A DNA stretch of 64,000 bases from Maribacter sp044594925. Lineage in GTDB: Bacteria > Bacteroidota > Bacteroidia > Flavobacteriales > Flavobacteriaceae. Made by a program: the position numbers and the translations under genes. The notes under the pieces were generated by a model, which was not told the origin of the DNA, searched no databases, and saw only the letters and a program-made list of their open reading frames with translations. Positions 43,860 to 52,521 of the stretch are shown piece by piece. How positions within the stretch are numbered: the first letter of the stretch is position 1; each line of letters begins with the position of its first letter. The stretch is taken from positions 992,001 to 1,056,000 of the forward strand of contig NZ_CP138991.1 in assembly GCF_044594925.1 (NCBI RefSeq), read 5' to 3'.

Positions 43860-46800
43860 ATCTCTCCATCTTCGTCATTCTTACTTCTGTCTATTTCATT
43901 TTGTACAGATTTTAATACTTTTTGGAAAAAATCTTTAATCTTAAGAGATTTAGCTTTTGGTTTTTTCAATGTACTTTCTAGTAATTCTTTTAATTGTAAA
44001 TCAACCGAAAAAGGTTGCCCTGGAGTACCTGATTTGACACCTAAAGAGGTCAAAGAAATATAACATTGGGTAACATATTCCTTGATTTTTTCCTCATCAT
44101 TAAAATTTTCGTAACAAGTTTCTAATAGCTTAATTACCAATTCGATAAAGTATTCCTCCTTTTGTTTAAACTCAGATAAGGAGTGAATAATATTTATCAA
44201 TTTATCATAATCTAAATTGTATTTTTCAATCAATTTAGCATAAGTGTTTTTTGTTACTTTGTTTAGATGTTTATCGGTTGCAAATAATTTTATTATATTT
44301 TTCGCATAAAAATGTTCATAGGATTTAAAATTGAAATCAACAAACCAGTTGAGAACATCAGAGAATAATTTTTCTTTTTGTTCAATCGAAAGTTCTTTAG
44401 TTATGCCTCCACCGCTATGAGTTGGAACATAATCATAACCTAATAAACTCTTTGTTTCAGATACGTATTTCCGTTTAAATAGAAATCTGTTTTCTATGTA
44501 TTTAAGTACTTCCTGAAATCCATTTCTTTTAATTATCTTATTTAGAAACCTCTCAACGCCGTAAGATATATTTAATCGAAGCGTGTCTTCAAATAATAGA
44601 TTCTTTATTTCTGGAAAAAACTTATCTTCTACTGGATCTAATCCTAAAAATAGACTGTCAAGATGTCTTTCATTACATTTACTTAAATAGGTCTTTATTT
44701 CTTTTACTGCTATTTTTTTATCATAATAAAACAAAGTTGGAAGAGTTGATGCAAGATTAAAATAGTTCTCTGTGGTAGAATCTTTTAATAAAGAAGTAAT
44801 AAGGTCAATATCCTTAATCTTTAAAATGTCTTTTTTGCCAGTCCTGTTAATTACGTTGTGAATCCTAAAAGAATGATAAATAAGGATTAGGCAATTTCTT
44901 GCTTCAGTAGTTTCCTCTTTTTCTAAAACTTCAACATAATTCCAATAAATATTTTCGTGATTCTTCGAAAACCGTAATCTCCTATACATACCAGAGCAAT
45001 AACTGATAACAAAATTTTTATTCGTTGCCCATAGGTAGTCAATAAATTCTATAGTTTTAATTAAGTCCTCAGAAATTGTATCTATAAACTCATAGAAAAA
45101 ACTTGGTACGTATTCACTTTGTTCAATAACTTTTATCAAACTATCCCCCAAGTCAGGTGCAGAATTATTTTCTGCTAGTTTTAGTGCTTCTAACTTGTAT
45201 TTTTTTAATTCATCATTAATTTTGCCATCGTATTTGGGATTAAACAAATCAAGTAATTTTTCAGCAAGATCATTTTCTGAAAGATTCTCATTTATCCTAA
45301 CAATAATTTCATCATAAGAAGTATCAATACCCCACCGTTGGAACCAATACATTTGATCCTTTATAAACTGTTTTTGCTTCAATTCAAGCAAGTTTTCAGA
45401 AGAAATTGAAAGCAAGAAATCCAATACTGTTTTTATTTCTTCTTTACCCTTATAGCTTTTATTTCTCGCAGCAAATATTTCTCTTGGTACATCTACTAAT
45501 ATCTTAAGAGTTTCTTCCCGAAGCTCTTTAGATTGACTACTATTGAAAACATTGATTAATACTTCAATTGATTCTTGCCGTAACTTTCTTACATACTTGT
45601 TTTCTGGAATATGCAGGGTATACATTTGGATAGAATGTTTTTGAAACAAGTGAGGTTCTGTGCCGGTAAATTCAAGATTTAGTATTGATTTCAAAGCCTT
45701 AAGGGCAAATAATTTCATGTTTCCATCTACCTTTTTTAATTCTTCTTTACTAGCAACAAGTATTTGGTTTTGTAGCTTGCAAGTAAAGCCGTCAAAACGG
45801 TCACTTTTTCTAAAATTTGCAATATTTGAAACAATGCCATCATCATTTAATATTTGATAAAACTCTCCAGAATAAGAAAAAGAAAGGATAAAATAATCTT
45901 CCAGTTGAAATAAACTTCTTAGAATGCTTTTCAGGTTATTAGTAATAGAATCAAGGGAGTAGTTTTTATATTTTAAAGATTTTTGAAACTCATGAAATAA
46001 GGGATGAGCTTCATTTGAGTAGATAGAGATAACTTTTTTAACAGCTTCAGATGCAAGCATTGGCATTGAATATGTAATTGAATGTATTGTATCAAGTGTT
46101 CTAGTAAGAGTTTGATAATCAGAACACGTATCAATTTTTTTTACATGTTCTTTCAATAAATTCTCTAAAATCAAATTGTTTTCCTCATGCTGATAAACAT
46201 AACCAATGTTTTTTATAATATTATTTATGTACTCACCATATTCGGGAAGTTTTAATTCTAACCAGTTTTTTGACATTAGAGCCTCCTCCAAAATTAAGTC
46301 ACTATACATATCAGGTTTAATCATTAGTTGATAGTGCCCTGATAGAATATTTTGATTTTTTAATGCGTGTAGAATAAGTTGAACATCTTCACTCGGGACG
46401 TTCTCAGTATTTGCGATTTGATTAATCAGATTACTATCTTCAATCTGTATAGGCTCAACTAGTGTAACTAGTTTTATTACTTTTTTAATGTCTCGCTTTT
46501 GTATTTCAGCTTCAGTACTCACAACTGAAGAGAAATTTTCAAAATGTAACTTTACATAAGTCTTTAAAAAAGAATCTTTCTTAATATTTGCTAAAGGTAT
46601 TCCACTCTTTACAACTTTTAGTAAGGTTGTTATCATGATAGGGACACCATGAGTTAATTCTACAAAGTATCCCAGATATTGATTTATTAGAAACCCGTTT
46701 AACTCTCCTTCCAGAAATTGAATGGTTTCTTCCCGTGTTAGTTGATTAAGTTCAAGAGGTTTAACCAATTGATTTCTATCATTTACAGTTATTTGGCTTA

Positions 46801-47707
46801 TAACTTTTTCTAAGAAATAACTTCTAACAGTCAATAAAAGTTTTACCCTATTGCTCTTTATTCCCTTTACCAGAGTAATTAAATCTGCTAATTCTCTTTC
46901 ATCATATTTATCTGCATCATCTATAAGGACTATGTAATTTTTTTCTCCTGATAATGCTTTCTGTAAGACTTCTAAATTGATTTGATGAGTGACAATTACC
47001 AATCCAATCCAATCACTCTCACTATCAATGTATTGTTGAAAAAATTCTATACAAAGTCTTGTTTTACCAATCCCAGCTTCACCCTTTATGATTGCAACTT
47101 TCTTTGAATCATCTTTGATAAAGCTTACTAATTCTTTTATTTTTTCCTCTCTATGGTAAAATTTATTTGACAATTCATAAGAGCCTCCATCTTGAGGGTT
47201 TAACTCGTTTCGAAAGAATTCCGAATATTCTTGAATCAAATACTTTGATTCCTCAGTATACCAGAGTTTAACAATCGGATGATGTGCTAAAAGAGTATTT
47301 ATTTTTGCTCCATCCCATATCTCAAATTGAATTTGTTTATTTCCATTTTTGATACACTCAGCAGCAATATTTAGAAGTTCCTTTCTCTGTTTTGGATTGA
47401 ATTCAACGTTCGTAATGAAAATAACACTCGTTTCATCATTAATATTTTTACTTAAATCAAGTTTAATTTGATGTTTAGTCTGGTTGAACCCAGCTACCCG
47501 GCCTGTATTAGGATGATGAAATTTTGCTTGAAACCTCCATTTTCCTTGCTGACCATTATATTCGCCTTCGAAAAAACCGTCAATTCCTTGATCAGCACCA
47601 GGGGCACTATACGGCACATAATTTTTACCAACCTCAAAGCTCAACAAATCATTGCAAAAGCTTTGAAATTTATCTCCGTCAAATTCTGTCCAGTTAACAG
47701 TATGCAT
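43853..47707 (-). CDS. PD-(D/E)xK nuclease-STAND NTPase fusion (Avs-like architecture)
   Basis: In this 1284-aa protein residues ~1-150 form an Mrr-like PD-(D/E)xK nuclease: 'GADQGIDGFF' (Asp43) and 'WRFQAKFH' (Gln60, Lys62). Residues ~185-470 are a STAND-type P-loop NTPase, with Walker A GEAGIGKT (209-216), Walker B 'YIVLIDDAD' (Asp263/264), and the arginine 'LLLTVRS' (295), closest in pattern to nSTAND3. The remaining ~800 residues are helical, with no family recognised, and probably form the sensor. This order (nuclease, STAND, sensor) is that of antiphage Avs proteins, which recognise phage proteins and then cut DNA. It is coupled to the HEPN gene. The whole is strongly AT-rich and lies between repeat modules. 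Confidence 0.85.
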   Translation of the reverse strand: MHTVNWTEFDGDKFQSFCNDLLSFEVGKNYVPYSAPGADQGIDGFFEGEYNGQQGKWRFQAKFHHPNTGRVAGFNQTKHQIKLDLSKNINDETSVIFITNVEFNPKQRKELLNIAAECIKNGNKQIQFEIWDGAKINTLLAHHPIVKLWYTEESKYLIQEYSEFFRNELNPQDGGSYELSNKFYHREEKIKELVSFIKDDSKKVAIIKGEAGIGKTRLCIEFFQQYIDSESDWIGLVIVTHQINLEVLQKALSGEKNYIVLIDDADKYDERELADLITLVKGIKSNRVKLLLTVRSYFLEKVISQITVNDRNQLVKPLELNQLTREETIQFLEGELNGFLINQYLGYFVELTHGVPIMITTLLKVVKSGIPLANIKKDSFLKTYVKLHFENFSSVVSTEAEIQKRDIKKVIKLVTLVEPIQIEDSNLINQIANTENVPSEDVQLILHALKNQNILSGHYQLMIKPDMYSDLILEEALMSKNWLELKLPEYGEYINNIIKNIGYVYQHEENNLILENLLKEHVKKIDTCSDYQTLTRTLDTIHSITYSMPMLASEAVKKVISIYSNEAHPLFHEFQKSLKYKNYSLDSITNNLKSILRSLFQLEDYFILSFSYSGEFYQILNDDGIVSNIANFRKSDRFDGFTCKLQNQILVASKEELKKVDGNMKLFALKALKSILNLEFTGTEPHLFQKHSIQMYTLHIPENKYVRKLRQESIEVLINVFNSSQSKELREETLKILVDVPREIFAARNKSYKGKEEIKTVLDFLLSISSENLLELKQKQFIKDQMYWFQRWGIDTSYDEIIVRINENLSENDLAEKLLDLFNPKYDGKINDELKKYKLEALKLAENNSAPDLGDSLIKVIEQSEYVPSFFYEFIDTISEDLIKTIEFIDYLWATNKNFVISYCSGMYRRLRFSKNHENIYWNYVEVLEKEETTEARNCLILIYHSFRIHNVINRTGKKDILKIKDIDLITSLLKDSTTENYFNLASTLPTLFYYDKKIAVKEIKTYLSKCNERHLDSLFLGLDPVEDKFFPEIKNLLFEDTLRLNISYGVERFLNKIIKRNGFQEVLKYIENRFLFKRKYVSETKSLLGYDYVPTHSGGGITKELSIEQKEKLFSDVLNWFVDFNFKSYEHFYAKNIIKLFATDKHLNKVTKNTYAKLIEKYNLDYDKLINIIHSLSEFKQKEEYFIELVIKLLETCYENFNDEEKIKEYVTQCYISLTSLGVKSGTPGQPFSVDLQLKELLESTLKKPKAKSLKIKDFFQKVLKSVQNEIDRSKNDEDGEIW

Positions 47708-47895
47708 TTTAATTTTTCTTGTTTTTCATATATAAATAATCATATTTTATAGATTTAACATTAAAACAATCTATATCTGAAAGAATTTTCTGCGAGATTT
47801 TGTAACCCAAATAAGCCTAATTCAAATTTAGAAAAAATATAAGAAGTAAATTATCACAGAGTTCCGTTATACATAATATTTTTAAACGATAATGT

Positions 47896-48050
47896 CATTC
47901 CACACACATTGCCCTCCCTCCTACCGTCGGTCAGTTAATAAGTGTTCCATTACCTTTTCAGAAGAAGCTTTTAAAAGAAAAATTTAAAGAAGAATAGTAC
48001 CAATTACTTTGCTTTACCAAAGCAAAGTGTCATAACGCAAGACATTATGA
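47896..48050 (+). repeat. Module A, copy 1
   Basis: It starts CATTCCACACACATTGCCCT, continues CGTCGGTCAGTTAATAAGTG, contains a perfect hairpin ACTTTGCTTT-ACC-AAAGCAAAGT (48006-48028) and ends CATAACGCAAGACATTATGA. The same order recurs at 51896, 54641, 56755 and 63107, always on this strand. It lies upstream of module B copy 2; the gap 47708-47895 is AT-rich with nothing recognised. Confidence 0.85.
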
Positions 48051-48065
48051 TACAAAAAGGAACGT

Positions 48066-48520
48066 AAGTATTTAAGGGTCAACATCTTAGTTTTAATTCA
48101 TAATTCTATATTATGTAAAATATCCCTAAAACCGCTGAGAATCAATTAAAATTTAGAACAGGGTCATTAAACTTTTTTAAGCGGTGTCTGCGACGCATAT
48201 TTTCATTTGTACCATAATTAGCCGTTATGTAAAATTGCCGCTGCCTACGCGCTCATTGCTTTTTAAAATCAAATTGCTCAGGCAATTTATTTTAAACACA
48301 ATCTCCAGCCGCATAGCCAACGCCATTTAAAAGCTAGCCTTTTAGATTCATTCAAAATTTGAGTATTCGAGGAAATGTGTGCAAGATTTTTTTCTAAAGC
48401 ATTCTTGTCAGCTTGCCGCAACAGCTAAAATTTTCTCTGCGAGCAAAATTCTTAGCCCTTGCTAACCTCTCGTCTTGTTTGAAGCTTTTCTTTAGGTACT
48501 TCTAACATTATGTCAAATAG
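48066..48520 (+). repeat. Module B, copy 2
   Basis: A near-identical partner of 40060-40567. It begins AAGTATTTAAGGGTCAACAT and ends TCTAACATTATGTCAAATAG, 78 bases before the caspase start. TTATGTAAAATATCCC and CCGTTATGTAAAATTGCCG are internal landmarks shared with copy 1. Confidence 0.85.
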
Positions 48521-48598
48521 GATTTGACCTATTCTTTGAACTATGATATACTTGAAATTACTAACTTAATTGCGGAGAAAGTTTCAATAAATCCGAAT

Positions 48599-49963
48599 AT
48601 GAAGAAGATCGCACTTGTAATTGGTATTAATGATTATAACCATTTTGATAATCTGGACAATTCCCGTAATGATGCTAATGATATGCATAAATTCCTTGAA
48701 AAGAATGAGTTTGAGGTTACCCCTTTATTTGACCTAAATAAGCATGACTTAGAAAATGCTATCAATGAGTATAAACAAAAAATTGATAATCAAACGATAA
48801 GTGTTTTTTACTTCTCCGGGCACGGTCTTCAATTAGAACAATATAATTTTTTAGTCTCTAAAGATTCTGAGATAAATACTTTAGAAGATATTCCATATAA
48901 TAGCACCAATATTTCTTCTTTATTTTCAGATATCTCTGATGATGTTGATTTTACTCATATAGTCATTTTGGACGCTTGTAGAAAAACTCCGTTTAGTACT
49001 GGTTTAGGGAAAGTTACTACAGGTATGGGTATGGACACACCGAGAAAAGGTACTATAATTGCCTACGCCGCTGCCCCAGGAAAAGCTTCAATAGAAAGAA
49101 AAAAGGAAAGAAATGGAGTTTTTACAAAAAACTTGCTCAAAAATATTGCAATTCCAAATGTTAACATTGAACAAGTATTAAAGAACACCCGTACTGAATT
49201 ACTTAGTGACACAAACAACAAACAGACAAGTTGGGAAGAATCTTCATTACATGATGAATTTTGCTTCATAGTTGAAGATGTTGCTATATTGGAATTTCAA
49301 GAGATTATTGAACAGTTCCTTGGTACGGCAGATAATCCATTGTTACAAAAAGTTCTTCCCTTTTTACAACCTAAGTATTTTCATGAATTGTCTTTGGAAC
49401 ATTTACATTTAGCACTATCATTAAATATCATTGCCTTTGAAGATGAGCAAGAAGAAAAAGTTCAAGCTACAATTGACCCAGATTATTTTCAATATGATTT
49501 ACTCTTAGAGCGCTTAACTCTATTTCAAACACGAATAGTTAATGAGGATATATGTGAGAATATTATTGATAATACAATTTTGGAGCAAATCGAAATCATA
49601 AATGGTATTAACTATGGTAATAATGAATTACTGAGTGCAGAAGATGCGTTCCCTCACTTTATGATAAGTCAAATTAAATATGATGGTAGTGAAGGTTTAT
49701 TAGCCTGCTTTTCATCTTTTATAGAAGGGTTACACTATATCAAACCAATGATTTTTCTTAAAAATGATACCCTCCAAACAATTTGTTTTAAGGCCATGAT
49801 AGGCGACAGAGCCGTTGATTTTTTAAAAAAGTTTGTTGAATTAAGAAAGCCTTTTGAAGAAGATACTCCAAATTTAATGAATGTAGTTGAAGATGTTGAA
49901 ATAAGTACACGAGAGGAACTTTGGAAATTCTTTAATGGAGACGATACCGAGGATAACAATTAG
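48599..49963 (+). CDS. Caspase-like (peptidase C14) protein with unknown C-terminal half
   Basis: This protein is read from ATG 48599 ('MKKIALVIGINDY'), because the caspase fold begins there; an upstream ATG at 48524 would add 25 residues. The product is 454 aa. The p20-like domain (~1-220) has the catalytic dyad His75 in 'FYFSGHGLQ' and Cys127 in 'ILDACRKTPF', and 'TIIAYAAAPGKAS' typical of bacterial caspases. The C-terminal ~230 residues ('EIIEQFLGTADNPLLQ' onward) match nothing I know and may be an adaptor. Stand-alone caspases are effectors of several bacterial immune systems. It lies precisely between module B copy 2 and module C copy 2. Confidence 0.88.
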   Translation: MKKIALVIGINDYNHFDNLDNSRNDANDMHKFLEKNEFEVTPLFDLNKHDLENAINEYKQKIDNQTISVFYFSGHGLQLEQYNFLVSKDSEINTLEDIPYNSTNISSLFSDISDDVDFTHIVILDACRKTPFSTGLGKVTTGMGMDTPRKGTIIAYAAAPGKASIERKKERNGVFTKNLLKNIAIPNVNIEQVLKNTRTELLSDTNNKQTSWEESSLHDEFCFIVEDVAILEFQEIIEQFLGTADNPLLQKVLPFLQPKYFHELSLEHLHLALSLNIIAFEDEQEEKVQATIDPDYFQYDLLLERLTLFQTRIVNEDICENIIDNTILEQIEIINGINYGNNELLSAEDAFPHFMISQIKYDGSEGLLACFSSFIEGLHYIKPMIFLKNDTLQTICFKAMIGDRAVDFLKKFVELRKPFEEDTPNLMNVVEDVEISTREELWKFFNGDDTEDNN

Positions 49964-49995
49964 TAAGAAGGATTCAATTCTATATTGGGTATGTA

Positions 49996-50214
49996 TTCTT
50001 TTTTTCTTGATAAAAAAAGAAACAAAAAAATCAAGGCTTACAGATAATTTTAGAAACAATGTACGGCTCAGTCGCTATATTCTAGAAAGCATTCTAACTC
50101 TTAAGACTGCTTTGTACTCCTTGAAACATTAAGGTGGTTAACAAACCTTAGTACCAGCCCTCTAGAATATGGCCGCTCCCCTCGCCTATTGTTTAGCTAA
50201 AATTCTCTTAGGCC
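49996..50214 (+). repeat. Module C, copy 2
   Basis: It begins with TTTTTTTCTTGATA, then from 50043 GATAATTTTAGAAACAATGT through ATTCTCTTAGGCC. Matches 40603-40903 without the internal AATCAGCCACTGGCT block. It fills most of the 389-base gap between the caspase and toxin-like genes. Confidence 0.82.
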
Positions 50215-50352
50215 GTAAAAACAATAAATTTGTTATAATAACCTACGAAAAAAGTAGTCTAAAGTTAAATGTAAGTTAACCTATTATATTACTTTTAGTC
50301 AAATATTTGTCAGATTGAAAAATAAAACTAAATTTACAGAGTTAACTTATAA

Positions 50353-50868
50353 GTGAAGTCAGAGGTCAAAATAGTAAGAATTAAAGATTTCGATTTCGCA
50401 AAAGTTAGATACTATACTTTGGAATTTGAAGATGATAGTCAAGAAGTGAAAAAATTCTTTGACAAGTATCAAGAAGAATATTCAAAAAGTGTTAGTTATA
50501 TTAAAATGTGGATTGCTGAAATCGGCGAAAAATATGGAGCAGAAGAAAGATTTTTTAGGCCTGAGGATAATGCTGGTGCACTACCTCCTCCCTCTCCCCT
50601 TCTTAGAAGACTGGATAAGGAATTTGACAAAGAAAACTTATCATTACGACTATACTGTATAGTGTTGAGTCCAGAAATAGTAATATTAGTAAATGGCGGT
50701 ATCAAAGAAAGTCAAGCAACAAGAGATAGCCCATCTTGTTGGAAGGAATTTCAATTTGTATCAAATATAGCCTCTCAATTGGGAAGATTAATCAAGCAAG
50801 GACATCTCACAATTAATGGAAAAGTTCTTGAAAGAAGTGAATCATTTAAACTAACATACACAAAATAA
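50353..50868 (+). CDS. Putative RelE/HigB-like toxin of a toxin-antitoxin-chaperone locus
   Basis: This 171-aa protein starts at GTG 50353. The C-terminal half has a RelE-like beta pattern ('LRLYCIVLSPEIVILVNGG') and a basic C-terminal helix. It is immediately followed, after 1 base, by a helix-turn-helix gene and then by a SecB-like gene. Toxin first, antitoxin second is the HigBA order. No sequence-level proof of ribonuclease activity is available; the call rests on context and weak fold-type patterns. Confidence 0.55.
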   Translation: MKSEVKIVRIKDFDFAKVRYYTLEFEDDSQEVKKFFDKYQEEYSKSVSYIKMWIAEIGEKYGAEERFFRPEDNAGALPPPSPLLRRLDKEFDKENLSLRLYCIVLSPEIVILVNGGIKESQATRDSPSCWKEFQFVSNIASQLGRLIKQGHLTINGKVLERSESFKLTYTK

Positions 50869-50869
50869 T

Positions 50870-51400
50870 ATGCCTTCTAAAGCTTATTTGAAAATGCTTA
50901 ATGACATTCCTAAAGAAATTCAGGATGATGTAATTGAATCAGTAAGTATAGCAAATGAAATTCATTTAGTTCTAAAAGAAAAAGGTCTGCTTCCAGCTGA
51001 TTTAGCTAGGTTACTTAATAAATCCGAGTCGGAAATAAGTAAGTGGTTAACAGGAATGCACAATTTTACTTTTAAGACTGTTAGAAAGATTGAGGATGTT
51101 TTGGAAACTAAACTTTTGGTTACAAATTCCTCAAAAATTGCTGAATATGAAGAAAAATTAACTATCGCTAACAAAAAAATATTACAACTTAAGGAGAAGG
51201 TTGACAGCTTAAACGATAAAATAAATAATGAATTTAGTTTTGATGAGTCATTAAGTTTTATGTTTTCATCTTCAATGATACAGAGCGATTCAATTGAAGA
51301 TAGATATGTAGCTAATTTTATACCTAATGAAGGTGCGGATAAAATCAAGATAAAAGCTGAGACTAAAAGTACATTGTCATTTCAGGTTTTCAATTGTTAA
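50870..51400 (+). CDS. XRE-type helix-turn-helix antitoxin with C-terminal extension
   Basis: In this 176-aa protein residues ~25-85 form an XRE helix-turn-helix ('LLPADLARLLNKSESEISKWLTGMHNFTFKTVRKIEDVL', quoted in parts: A-x-L-L-N-K-S-E-S-E-I-S-K-W is the recognition segment). A coiled coil (~90-130) and a tail follow, ending 'LSFQVFNC'. Such a tail is what SecB-like chaperones bind in chaperone-addicted antitoxins. Its end overlaps the third gene by 7 bases. It should repress the operon and neutralise the toxin-like protein. Confidence 0.75.
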   Translation: MPSKAYLKMLNDIPKEIQDDVIESVSIANEIHLVLKEKGLLPADLARLLNKSESEISKWLTGMHNFTFKTVRKIEDVLETKLLVTNSSKIAEYEEKLTIANKKILQLKEKVDSLNDKINNEFSFDESLSFMFSSSMIQSDSIEDRYVANFIPNEGADKIKIKAETKSTLSFQVFNC

Positions 51401-51891
51401 TAAAAATGGCTCAAGACACAAAAAATAAAAATAAAGATTCATCTAGTAAAACAATTAGAGTAGAAATTATTGAGTCTATTCCAAGTAGTTTTTTTATTCA
51501 AGATTTGGAGAAAATTGACACCTCTAAAATAACCACTAAAGACTTGGAGTATCAATTGAAAATTATTACTTCTTTGAATAGTGACGAAAAGTTGATTAAA
51601 ATTGATTTAGAATTAGACGCATACTTGTTAAAGAAAGGTAAATCTGAAGAAGAGAGCCTTTTTGGTATTAAAAGTCATACAATATTTAGAACTCCAGACT
51701 TTAATAAAATAGTTGGTAAAGACGAAAAACTTTCTGCACCGGATGATTTTATTAGGAAACTGTTAAATATATGTATTGGTGGAATAAGAGGGATGCTTTC
51801 TACAAAACTTACAATAACAGAGTTGAGTAACGTAACATTGCCTCTTTTAGATTTAAGTTCCATAAAGGAAGTCAAGGAGCATAAAAAATAA
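51394..51891 (+). CDS. SecB-like chaperone candidate of the toxin-antitoxin locus
   Basis: This 165-aa protein is AT-rich in coding and beta-strand rich ('LEYQLKIITSLNSDEKLIKIDLELDAYLL', in part). It ends with a helix and the pattern 'GGIRGMLSTKLTIT...NVTLPLLDLSSI', resembling the SecB core 'R..V.RGTFPQLNLAPVNF'. In TAC (toxin-antitoxin-chaperone) systems a SecB-like protein protects the antitoxin. Assignment is by pattern and gene order, not by a strong match. ATG 51406 ('MAQDTKNKNK') is an alternative start that would avoid the overlap. Confidence 0.5.
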   Translation: MLIKMAQDTKNKNKDSSSKTIRVEIIESIPSSFFIQDLEKIDTSKITTKDLEYQLKIITSLNSDEKLIKIDLELDAYLLKKGKSEEESLFGIKSHTIFRTPDFNKIVGKDEKLSAPDDFIRKLLNICIGGIRGMLSTKLTITELSNVTLPLLDLSSIKEVKEHKK

Positions 51892-51895
51892 TAAC

Positions 51896-52050
51896 CATTC
51901 CACACACATTACACTCCCCTCCTACCGTCGGTCAGTTAATAAGTGTTCCATTACCTTTTGAGACGAGAGTTTTTAAAAGAAAAATTTAAAGAAAGAGAAG
52001 TACCAATTACTTGCTTTATCCAATCTGTATAATAATGTCTTGCATTATGT
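51896..52050 (+). repeat. Module A, copy 2
   Basis: CATTCCACACACATTACACT...CGTCGGTCAGTTAATAAGTG, ending TTGCATTATGT. The hairpin region is degenerate here ('TTACTTGCTTTATCC'). It separates the toxin-antitoxin-chaperone locus from the 52084-54495 operon. Confidence 0.82.
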
Positions 52051-52083
52051 ACAAATTAGTATAACAATTAAATTATAGAACCT

Positions 52084-52521
52084 TTAGAGGAATGCACAAT
52101 TTATATTATTAATATAAAATTCTCTACACCCTATCAAGTATTCATTTAAGTTGTTCTTCTCAAAATTATCTAGATCCCATGATTTTCCAAGTGAGAGGTA
52201 TTTATATCTATCCTTTAGGACATAAACATATGCCCTTGTATAACTGAAATCTTTTTTTTTGATTTCTAAACTTCTTCTGTCATAGATTGAATCCTCAAAT
52301 AAATCTAAAAGTATTAAAGTTTTTTTGGAAATATTTTCAACTAAAAGTCCGTTAATATTAGAATTTGTATTTTTCAGAATTCCTGGATATACTCTTTTTT
52401 TTAAAGCAAACCTAAAATGGTTTTCAAGTATCGCTTCTTGATAATTCGGGTTTTCTCTAGTGACCGAAAAAAACACTTTTTCATTCATGAGAGTACCGTA
52501 AACAAAAACATTGTAAGTCAT
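52084..52521 (-). CDS. Gamma-glutamylcyclotransferase/AIG2-like protein
   Basis: This 145-aa protein begins 'MTYNVFVYGTLM', the substrate-cavity YGTL motif of the GGCT/AIG2 fold. The catalytic Glu region is suggested by 'LLDLFEDSIYDRRSLEI' and the downstream 'RAYVYVLKDRYKYL' strand. Family members release 5-oxoproline from gamma-glutamyl compounds, or handle isopeptides in toxins. It overlaps the metallopeptidase gene by 4 bases (last gene of a three-gene operon). Confidence 0.8.
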   Translation of the reverse strand: MTYNVFVYGTLMNEKVFFSVTRENPNYQEAILENHFRFALKKRVYPGILKNTNSNINGLLVENISKKTLILLDLFEDSIYDRRSLEIKKKDFSYTRAYVYVLKDRYKYLSLGKSWDLDNFEKNNLNEYLIGCREFYINNINCAFL

